DNA of 64,000 nucleotides. Origin: Paenibacillus sp. BK033. Its GTDB lineage: Bacteria > Bacillota > Bacilli > Paenibacillales > Paenibacillaceae. Location: positions 124,001 through 188,000 of the forward strand of contig NZ_SLVP01000005.1 of the NCBI RefSeq assembly GCF_004345425.1, read 5' to 3'. The position numbers and the translations under genes are program-made. The notes under the pieces were generated by a model that worked only from the letters and a program-made list of their open reading frames with translations, was not told the DNA's origin and did no database searches. Numbering within the stretch: position 1 is the stretch's first letter; every line of letters begins with the position of its first letter. Shown here in pieces: positions 26,062 to 35,500 of this stretch.

Positions 26062-26210
26062 ATGAGGTAGAGGTCGCGATGTTGATCAGTAGATCAGGGG
26101 GAGGTCCGGTAAGACCGTGGATCCCGAACGAAAGGCATCATCGCCGAAGCCGTCCGGTTTACTGACCGTCACGGGCTGGGGCCGTCTCCGAACAGGAACG
26201 GAACTGTCAT
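26062..26210 (+). promoter_or_regulatory. Lysine riboswitch (L box) aptamer
   Basis: Contains the conserved L-box blocks in order: ATGAGGTAGAGGTCGCG at the 5' side of P1, ATCAGTAG, ATCGCCGAAGC in the core, GGGCTGGGGCCG, CCGAACAGGAACGG, and the closing ACTGTCAT that pairs with the ATGA opening. The gene it precedes is a LysP-type lysine permease, which fits. Lysine binding should favour the terminator at 26260-26289 and shut down uptake. Confidence 0.93.
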
Positions 26211-26259
26211 ATTGCTTCAATCAACGGCAATATGTTGTGCTATCTTGATAGTTGGAATG

Positions 26260-26289
26260 GAGGAAGACGAGGCGGTCTTTCTTGTTTTT
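26260..26289 (+). terminator. Riboswitch-controlled terminator
   Basis: GAGGAAGAC pairs with GTCTTTCTT (two G-U pairs) across GAGGCG, followed by GTTTTTG. Expression platform of the lysine riboswitch; a second weak T-run follows at 26305. Confidence 0.7.
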
Positions 26290-26373
26290 GCAAAGAGAGG
26301 CGGCTTTTTTGCGTTTATAAGGCTGCTATTATCGGGACACTATTGGAAACGTAGATAAGGGGAGTATGAGTTC

Positions 26374-27810
26374 GTGAAAGAAGAGAACAAATTACGCAGA
26401 GGCCTGAAGTCCAGGCATATGGCGATGATTTCCCTAGGCGGGTCAATCGGCACGGGGCTGTTCCTCGCGAGCGGCGGTGCGATTCACGATGCCGGTCCGG
26501 GCGGCGCATTGCTTGGTTATTTCATTATTGGCATCATGGTATACTTTCTTGTCACCAGTCTTGGCGAAATGGCGACTTACATGCCGGTATCCGGTACTTT
26601 CAGTACGTATGCGACAAGATTCGTGGATCCATCCTTGGGCTTTGCTCTCGGCTGGAACTATTGGTATAACTGGGCCATTACGATTGCTGCGGAGCTGTCG
26701 GCCGCAACCTTGATTATTAAATTCTGGCTTCCGAACAGCCCTTCCTTCCTGTGGAGCGCGCTGTTCCTGGTCTTAATGGTTGGTCTTAATCTGCTGTCCG
26801 TCAAAGGCTACGGTGAATCCGAATATTGGTTCGCCATGATAAAGATCGTAACCGTCATTGTATTTATCGGCATCGGCCTTCTGATGATCGTGGGAATCTG
26901 GAAAGGCGATGCCGTTGGCTTTAGCAACTTTACGGCCGGCGATGCTCCCATATCGGGAGGATGGCTTGCGGTCCTGGGGATCTGTATGGCTGCAGGCTTC
27001 TCGTTTCAGGGAACGGAGCTGGTAGGTATCGCGGCAGGGGAATCCGAGAATCCCCGCGAGAACGTTCCGCGCGCGATCCGCAGCGTATTCTGGAGAATTC
27101 TGTTGTTCTACATCCTGGCGATCTTCGTCGTAGGGATGCTGATTCCCTACACAACCGACACGCTTGCGGATGACAGCGTAGCAGCTAGTCCATTTACGAT
27201 TATTTTTGAAAAAGCAGGTCTCAGCATTGCCGCATCCGTTATGAACGCCGTAATCCTGAGCTCGGTACTGTCGGCCGGCAACTCGGGCATGTATGCTTCG
27301 ACCCGTATGTTATGGGTACTCGCGAAGGAAGGCAAAGCTCCGAAAATTTTCGCGAAATTGAACAAGCGCGGTATTCCGGTCTATGCGTTGCTTGCTACGG
27401 CGGCGATTGGCATGCTGGCTTTCCTGGCTTCCTTCTTCGGCGACGGACAAGTCTACGTCTGGCTGCTGAACGCGTCCGGTATGTCCGGCTTTATCGCTTG
27501 GCTGGGCATTGCGATCAGCCATTACCGTTTCCGCAAGGCTTACGTGGCGCAAGGACGCAAAGTAGAGGATCTGCCGTACCGTTCTTTATGGTATCCGTTT
27601 GGTCCGATTCTCGCGGGCGTCATGTGCATGATCGTTATTATCGGTCAAAGCTTCAGCGCGTTCTCGGACGGCAAGGTAGACTGGACGTTTATGCTTGCTT
27701 CCTATATCGGGATTCCGTTTTTCCTTGCCATTTGGCTCGGATACAAATGGAAGTATAAGACCAAGCTTTTAAAGCTTGAAGAATGTAATATTGATCCTAC
27801 AGTGGAGTAA
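26374..27810 (+). CDS. lysP: Amino acid permease, probable lysine importer LysP
   Basis: 478 residues, twelve predicted helices. RRGLKSRHMAMISLGGSIGTGLFLASGGAI at the N-terminus and AAGFSFQGTELVGIAAGESENPRENVPRAIRSVFWRI (about residues 208-245) are the APC/AAT family signature, and closeness to LysP is supported by the lysine riboswitch in its leader. Proton-driven lysine uptake at the cell membrane, repressed when lysine is plentiful. GTG start at 26374, after GGGGAG. Ends at a two-way terminator. Confidence 0.92.
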   Translation: MKEENKLRRGLKSRHMAMISLGGSIGTGLFLASGGAIHDAGPGGALLGYFIIGIMVYFLVTSLGEMATYMPVSGTFSTYATRFVDPSLGFALGWNYWYNWAITIAAELSAATLIIKFWLPNSPSFLWSALFLVLMVGLNLLSVKGYGESEYWFAMIKIVTVIVFIGIGLLMIVGIWKGDAVGFSNFTAGDAPISGGWLAVLGICMAAGFSFQGTELVGIAAGESENPRENVPRAIRSVFWRILLFYILAIFVVGMLIPYTTDTLADDSVAASPFTIIFEKAGLSIAASVMNAVILSSVLSAGNSGMYASTRMLWVLAKEGKAPKIFAKLNKRGIPVYALLATAAIGMLAFLASFFGDGQVYVWLLNASGMSGFIAWLGIAISHYRFRKAYVAQGRKVEDLPYRSLWYPFGPILAGVMCMIVIIGQSFSAFSDGKVDWTFMLASYIGIPFFLAIWLGYKWKYKTKLLKLEECNIDPTVE

Positions 27811-27818
27811 CAGAAGGA

Positions 27819-27851
27819 AAAGCAGAGGCTGCCGAAGCCTCTGCTTTTTTT
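27819..27851. terminator. Bidirectional terminator, lysP / DUF11 gene
   Basis: AAAGCAGAGGCT pairs perfectly with AGCCTCTGCTTT across 5 bases, with Ts on one side and As on the other, between converging genes. Confidence 0.9.
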
Positions 27852-29538
27852 ATTCGATATCCTGATCAACCGGCAGGATCAGTTCATTCGACGTACTTTC
27901 GCCGCTGCAGGTGCTGTCTTCATAATTGGAGCTGAAACGGGCCGTGAATCGTGTGGCAACCTGCGTGAGCAATTCGTTCGCAATGTCTTCGGAGTCGGTG
28001 ACGTAAATCCAATAACTGACCTTTACGGTTGCACCCGGAGCAAGGAGACCGAGATTCAAGCCTTCCGATACCCCGAAGGAAGGGACCTGATTGTCATTCA
28101 CCTGCGGGTCAAGCAGATAGAAGCCCTTCGGATATTCGGTTCGGTACAAGGTCACTTCGGCTGCGAGATTACCCGAATTTTGCACGCAGACGGTAAAGCG
28201 GACGGAACGCTCCACCTCGTAATACATCGGCTTTGCACTAGCCCGAACGGAAATAACCGCTCCGAAAATATCGGTTGCAACCGGATTGGATACGGCATTT
28301 TGCCTGACTACCCGACCGTCCGCCAACCTGTACGTATAAATGGCTTCGACTTGATTCGGGATTTGAGGATAACCGGTTTCCTGTTTCCCGTTCCGGAGCA
28401 GGACCTGATAAGTCATTACGGCAGTTGATCCTGCTAATAAGGTGCCTAGAGAAAGACCCGAAGCGGGATTCGTCCCTTTGCGGGGAATTCCGTCGATCAT
28501 GATGCTATCGGGAAGAAAAACCGTTCCTTGCGGAATAAGCCGGATGAGATACGCGTCGACGGCAAAGCTGTTCTCGTTGTTGACCGTTACCGTATAAGTT
28601 AAGCTGGAACATGCCGAAGCCCGGACAGGGTATACGCCCAAGCTTACGGAAAAGGAAGGGGCGGTAATGTTTAAGATAAGCAGATTGGCCAGCGCGCGGT
28701 ACACCGTACCGTTAACGGTATACTCGATAATCGCCTGAAACGGAACCTGCGTCTCGGCAGGCATCGCGGCAAGCCGGATCGCTACCCGAATGGACGCAAC
28801 CGCGCCCGGAGCCAGGTATCCGATATAAATGCCGGAGGCGGGATCAATCCAGGGCACAAGCACGCCGTCGATCACAACGCTGCCCGGCACAAATTCAAAT
28901 CCCTCGGGCAGCGGCAGATATACCATGACATTTTCCATCGGAAGCAGGCCGTCGTTCCGAATGATCAGATCATAGAAGACGACATCACCGAGGAAGGTGA
29001 CCGGCGTACTCAAGCTGGCGTGCGCGTCCAATTGAAACGGCACAACCTCAAGCGTGACTTTATTGGATAATACGGAATCGGAAACGACTCTGCCATCCTG
29101 GGTAGAAAACGAGTAAAGCAGCGTGGCCTCATTCTCGAATAGATGCGAGTCAGGGATAAACACAACGATGGCTTGAAAAAGGACTTGAACCGTGCTGCCA
29201 ACCTGAATGCTCCCTAGCGGGATCCCCGCCTGCGGCGAAGCGCCCGGCAGTGGGGAGCCGTTGATCAGAACGCTATTGGGAATAAAGGATAAACCAGCCG
29301 GCAATAAGTCTTGCAGCTGTAATTCCGCAGAACGGTTGCCGGTATTGGAAATACGAATGCTGAAAGTAACGGACTGATTCCGGTTCAGCTTCTGCGGGAA
29401 AGCGGATTTATCCGCCGTAATAATGGGCCCGACAAGCGGCGTCTGCACCGTATTGGAATAGGCGACTCCATCGTAAATGCCGCTGCTGAACCGGACATGC
29501 GTCTGGTTCAGCAGCTTGAATGCATGGGGCGGGGTCAT
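27850..29538 (-). CDS. DUF11-repeat protein, C-terminal part of a split giant gene
   Basis: 562 codons. The first 38 residues (MTPPHAFKLLNQTHVRFSSG onward, to LVGP) are the missing end of the repeat left incomplete at the end of the 2237-codon ORF upstream. Then follow four more DUF11-type repeats of about 125-135 residues (starting IITADKSAFPQ, LDAHASLSTP, SVSLGVYPVR, AVISVRASAKP), more diverged than those upstream. The C-terminus (SNELILPVDQDIE) has no LPXTG or other anchor. An AGGTGG at 29546-29551 lies 7 bases before its ATG, so independent or coupled initiation is possible. Either a pseudogene tail or a separate product. Confidence 0.7.
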   Translation of the reverse strand: MTPPHAFKLLNQTHVRFSSGIYDGVAYSNTVQTPLVGPIITADKSAFPQKLNRNQSVTFSIRISNTGNRSAELQLQDLLPAGLSFIPNSVLINGSPLPGASPQAGIPLGSIQVGSTVQVLFQAIVVFIPDSHLFENEATLLYSFSTQDGRVVSDSVLSNKVTLEVVPFQLDAHASLSTPVTFLGDVVFYDLIIRNDGLLPMENVMVYLPLPEGFEFVPGSVVIDGVLVPWIDPASGIYIGYLAPGAVASIRVAIRLAAMPAETQVPFQAIIEYTVNGTVYRALANLLILNITAPSFSVSLGVYPVRASACSSLTYTVTVNNENSFAVDAYLIRLIPQGTVFLPDSIMIDGIPRKGTNPASGLSLGTLLAGSTAVMTYQVLLRNGKQETGYPQIPNQVEAIYTYRLADGRVVRQNAVSNPVATDIFGAVISVRASAKPMYYEVERSVRFTVCVQNSGNLAAEVTLYRTEYPKGFYLLDPQVNDNQVPSFGVSEGLNLGLLAPGATVKVSYWIYVTDSEDIANELLTQVATRFTARFSSNYEDSTCSGESTSNELILPVDQDIE

Positions 29539-32500
29539 ATCGTGACCACCTGCACGTTAAACGTAACCGTCGAAGACGCACCGGATGCAATCGTTCCGAC
29601 GGAGATGCCGGTATTCGGATTACCCGCAGGCACCGGGATGCTGTTCACGGTTACGCTGCCCGGCACGAATACGGTACCTGTAGGAACAGGGTCGACCAGG
29701 ATGACGTTGTTGACCGGGCTGATGCCAAGGTTCGTGACGACAATCGTATACGTAATGACATCGCCAACAACCGCATCGATTGCGGTAGTACTTTTCACGA
29801 CGGATACATCCGGAGAAGATACCGGGATCGACAGCGTATTGGAGCTGACCGTACCGGTCATCGTTCTGCCGTCCGGCGCCGTATACGAATAATTGCCGCT
29901 GGCCGTATTAACGAGCTGTTGGGAAGGCGGCAGCGTCTGGATAATGACCTCGTACGAAACGGATACCACAACGGAATCGCCAGGGTTAACGGTGCCGATG
30001 GAGAAACCGGAGGAAGGATTAACGCCGGGCTGCGGCACGCCGTTAACAAGCACGCTGTTCGGCACAAACGCGCCGCCGGTTGGAGAAGGGTCCGTAATCG
30101 TAACCTGTGCCGGCAAGTTGCCGGTATTGCTCACAATCAGATTGTAGGTTACGGTATCGCCAACCGTAGCATTGGACGTATCCGCGGCTTTCAGAATCCC
30201 GATAATCGCTTGATACACCGGCAGGACCACGGTATTGGAGAATGCCGTTCCGGAGAAAGCGCCGGAAGTAAAGGTTGCGCTTGCTTGGTTGCTAAGCTGA
30301 GCAGGTGAAGGCAATGAGGTGATCGTCAGATTAAACGTCACGGTTGACGTTACGCCGGGAGCGATAGCGTTAAGCGAAATGCCGGCAGCCGGCGATGCGC
30401 CGGGACGCGGAAGCCCGTCTACGGTTACGCTGTTGGCGACAAATACCGAACCCGTCGGGATAGGGTCAACAACAAAAACGTTATTGATTGGCGCAATGCC
30501 GTTATTGGTTACCCCAATCGTGTAGGTAACGGTATCGCCTACCACGGCTGTTGTGACCGGAACCGATTTGACTACCGCAACGTTTGGCGCGGAGACTTGA
30601 ATAAGCAGCGTATTTGAAGTGAAGGATCCGTTTAACGTGCGGCCGTCCGGAAGCGTATACGCGTAAGTCGCGGATGCCTGGTTCGTAAGCTGTTGTCCCG
30701 GCGGCAGCGACTGGATAAGCACGGAGAAGGAGACGGTAGCCGACGTTGTTACATTGCCTAGCGGAATGCCGGTAGACGGGTCAGCGCCCGGAACAGGCTG
30801 ATTGTTGACAATTACGCTGTTCGGAACAAAGACGGTACCTGCCGGGATCGTGTCTGTCAGCGTAATGTCCGCTCCGTAGTTGCCGGTGTTGGTGATTGCC
30901 ACCGTATACGTTATGGTATCGCCAATCGTAGCATTTGCGGTACTGCCCGTTTTGACCGCGCTAAGAATCGGTTGATAGACCGGCGTTGTCACGCTATTCG
31001 AGAAGGTAACACCCGAGAACGTACCGGATGTGAAGGTGACGGAAGACTGGTTGTTCAGCGCAGCCGGCGAAGGCAGGGAGGTCACAAGGACGTTAAATAC
31101 AATGGTAGTTGCAGCTCCCGGGCTGATGGCATCGATGATGACGCCCGTAGCAGGATTCGCCGCAGGTCTCGCAACGCCGTCAACGGTAAGGGAACCTGGA
31201 ACAAAACTGGAGCCCGAAGGGATCGGGTCGGTGAATAGGACGTTCGAGATCGTGGCGATGCCGCTGTTCGTAACGGTTGTCGTATAAACGACCGTATCGC
31301 CAACCGATACGGCGGTAGACGGTGTGCTTTTGACAACCGTGGCGTTAGGCGCGGAGACCGGGAAGGTCACCGTATTGGACACGGCTGTCTGGTTAAAGGA
31401 CCTGCCGTCCGGCAGCGTATAGGTTATGCCGGCCGTGCCGGTATTGGACAGCTGCTGAGGCGACGGCAGGGAATCGATAACGACCGAGAACGTGACGTTG
31501 ACCGATGCGCCGGCTGACACGGAGCCAACCGGAATTCCGGTTACCGGATCAGCGCCTGGCACGGGATTGCCACCCACTAAAGCGCTGTTTGGCACAAAGG
31601 AGGTACCGGCGGGAATATTGTCGGTTATCGTAACGGTAGCCGGATAATTCCCCGTATTCGATACCGTTAAAGTGTAAGTGACCGTCTGGCCGACGGAAGC
31701 ATTCGACGTACTGGCGCTTTTAACTACGGAAACGACGGGCAGATCTACCGGCGTCGATACCTGATTGGAGAATGCCGTACCCGAGAAAGCTCCCGAAGTA
31801 AAGGTAAGCGAAGCCGTATTGTTAAGGACGGCGGGATCCGGTACGGAGTTGACGCTATTGTCGAACGTAATCGTGACTGTGCCGCCGGGAGGTATAGAGG
31901 CAACCGGGATACCGCCAATCGGGCTGGCTCCCGGAACCGGCGTGCCGTTAACCGTAACCGTTCCCGGAATAAACGAGGTTCCCGGGGGGGCAGGATCGGT
32001 AAACTGCACGTTGTTGATCGCTTCAATCCCGTTATTCGTAATGACAGCCGTGTAAGTGATGGTATCCCCGACCGTTACGACGGTATAATTCGCGCTTAGC
32101 GCTACCCCGACATTTGGGGCCGATACCGGGAAGGTGACCGTATTGGAATCAACGGAACCGGTTAAGGTGCGGCCATCCGCGGGCGTATACGCGTAAGATG
32201 CCGTTCCCGTATTGCTTATCGTTTGCGGAGACGGGAGAGAAGTAACGACAACGCCAAAAGTAATCGTTGTTGTTGCGCCGGGAGCCAGGGAGCCGATATC
32301 AATCCCGGTAACCGGGGAAATCCCCGGCATCGGCGTTCCGTTTACGATAACGCTATTCTCGGTGAAGGTAGTGCCGGCCGGAATGGTATCCGTAACAATC
32401 GTCGCCGCTGCCAGATTGCCGGAATTGGATACCATTAACGTGTAAATAATGGAGTCGCCAAGCGTGGCATTGCTCGTACTGGCGCTTTTGACGACCGAGA

Positions 32501-35500
32501 TTTGCGGCTGTGTGACCGGCGTAACCGTCGTGTTGGATGCGGATGTTGCCGAGAAGGTGCCGGAAGTAAAGCTGGCAGTCGATTGGTTCGTAATCTGTGA
32601 AGGGATTGCCATCGTTATCATCACCTCGAAGGATACGGTAACCGATGCTCCTGGCGCCAGGCTACCGAGTGATATGCCGGCTTCGGGAGAGGCTGCCGGC
32701 AGAGAAACATTTTGAACCAACACGCTTCCAGGTACAAAAGCCGCATTCGATTGAAGCGGGTCACGCAAAACAATGTTGTTCACCGCCGCGATGCCGTTAT
32801 TCGTCAGAACGGACGCGAAAGTCATGGTATCGCCGGCTACGACAACGGCTCGGCTGGCGCTTTTTACTAGGGAAACATTCGGCAGCGCAACTTGAACGGT
32901 AACCGTATTGGATAAGGCGGAGCGGTTAATGACCCGTCCGTTGGAGAGCGTGAAATTATAAGCTGCAGTCGCTGTATTGACCAGCTGTCTGCTAGCCGGA
33001 TAAGAAACGATGTTTACCACATAACTGACCGTTGCGGATCCTCCGGCAGGTATAACGCCAACCGGAATGCCGGTTGCCGGACCGACATTCGGAGTAGGCA
33101 CTCCGTTAACAAGAACGCTGTTGTCAATAAAAACGGCTCCGCTCGGAACCGTATCCGACAACGTAACGTTTGCCGCGGCATTGCCTGTATTGGTAAAAGC
33201 AAAGCTGTAAGAAAACGTATCGCCAACCGTTGCATTGGCGGTGCTTGCCGATTTGTTTACCGTAACAACGGCTTGCGAGATCGGCGTAGTAACGGTATTT
33301 GAGGTTGAACTGCCGGTAAACGCGCCGGAAGTGAAAGCCGCGCTCGCCGCATTGCTGAGGCTGCCCGACGGAGGAAGCGATGTGACGCGAATCTGAAAAG
33401 CCACCGTGACGGTAGTACCGGCGCTAATCGTGCCAAGCGAAATACCTGCGTTTGGATTAGCGAGAGACGAAGGCGTTCCGTTAATCGTAACGCTGCCCGA
33501 AACAAAGGCTGCTCCTTGAGGAATAGGGTCGGACAATACGACGCTAGTCACCGGCGCTATCCCGTTATTCGTGACGAGTACGGTATATGTGAGCACGTCC
33601 TGAACGGCCGCTGCCGTATCGTTGACCGTTTTGGATACGGTAACATTCGGCGAGGAAGCGGTTATGGACACGGTATTGGAGCTGCTGCTGCCGCTTAACG
33701 TCCTGCCGCTTGGCAAGGTATAAGAATACGTTGAGGTTGCCTGATCGTTCAGAACGGGCGGAGACGGCAAGGCGTTCAGCAACGTCTGGAACGTGACGGT
33801 TGTCTGGGCGTTAATCGCCAGACTGCCGATCGCAATGCCCGTGATCGGCGATGAAGCCGGGCTGGCCGCGCCGTTAATCGTTACGGAGCCCGGAATAAAG
33901 CTCGATCCGGCAGGGATATTGTCGAACAGCGTTACGGTCGCAGCCAGGTTGCCGGTGTTGCGGGCAAGGATGGTATACGTAACGGTATCGCCAACCGTAG
34001 CCTTGGTTGTGCTTGCCGATTTGATCAGCGGAATGACGGGCTGGTAGACAGGCGTTGTTGTAGTATTGGAAGCGGCCGTACCCGAGAAGGTACCTACGGT
34101 GTAAGAAACGTTGGAACGGTTCACCAGCTGAGCGCTGGCCGGCATGGAGCTGACCAATGCTTGCAAGGTAACGGTAACGGAGCTGTTAGCCGCTACGGTT
34201 CCGACGGCAATTCCGGTTGCCGGATTCGCCGTCGCGTTCGGCGTGCCGCCGATCGTTACGCTTCCCGCAACAAAGGCTGCTCCCGAAGGGAGCACATCCG
34301 TCAATGTCACATTCGTTACGGCTTCCGTTCCGTTATTCGCAATGACCGAAGTATAGGTAAGCGTTTCTCCAACGGCAACATCCGTTACATTCACGGACTT
34401 GGTTAAAGTTATGCTCGGAAGCGAGACGGGCAGGGTTAGCGTATTGGAGGCTGCCGAACCGGACAGGGTACGGCCATCGGGCGGCGAAAACGTATAAGCC
34501 GCCGTGCCTTGGTCCACGAATTGCGGCGGAGTCGGCAAAGCGTTGACCTGTACGTCAAAGGTAACGGTAGACGTCGCGCCTGCGGCAACGGATCCGATCG
34601 CTACGCCGGCGGCAGGGTTGGCTCCAACAACGACTACGCCGTTAACCCGAAAGGTTCCGCTGATAAAGGAGCTTCCCGTTGGAATGTTATCCGTTAGCGT
34701 AACGTTAGCGGCCCGATTACCGGTATTTGCAACGAATAGGGTATAAGTAACCGTACTGCCAACGGTTGCGGTCGTCCGGTTCGAGCTTTTGGTAATGCCG
34801 ATAATTGGCGAGTAGACCGGTACGGATACGGTATTCGAAGGAATAACGCCGGTAATATTGTTGCCGCCCGCGACCATCTGGAACGTAAAGGCCGCTTGCG
34901 CGCTGTTAGGCAGCAGGAAGGTACTCGGAAGCGAGCTGACGACGGCTCGGTAAGTAACGACAACGGAGCCGTTGATGTTCAAGGCTCCGAGCGGTGCGCC
35001 GGCAATGATATCGTAAGTAGGCCGCGGTATCCCCCCAACCGTGACGCTCCCGCTTACGAAAGTAAGCCCGGCCGGCAAAGCATCGGTGAGAACGACGCTG
35101 GCCGCATTTGCCGTACCCGTATTGCTGACCGTTACGGTATACGTAATGGTATCTCCAACGACGGCACCGGCGACGCTTGCGCTTTTGACGACGTTGATGG
35201 TTGGCGAGTTGATATTGATCTGAATGGCGTTTCCGTTGACAACGTAAGCATCGCCGGAGGTTGTCAATGTAAGCACGGCGGAAGACTGGTTATTGACGAG
35301 GCGAGCGGACACATCAACGTTCGTAATATCCCAGCCTTGCCGGCCGCCGATAATATTGGTGCCCGGAGCGCCGTTCGTCTGGTTGCGGCTGCCGAAGGTG
35401 CCCGTTATATTCAGGTTGCCTGCATCGTTGTTGATCTGCGAAGCAAAAAAGTTGTTCGCAAAGTTGTTTGGGCCCGATAACGCAACCGCTGTTGCGGATG

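Noticed and set aside
29520..30308. 262-codon plus-strand frame within the DUF11 gene, and similar ones up to 35480
   Set aside because: Arises from the repeat DNA read backwards; the same pattern recurs with each repeat.
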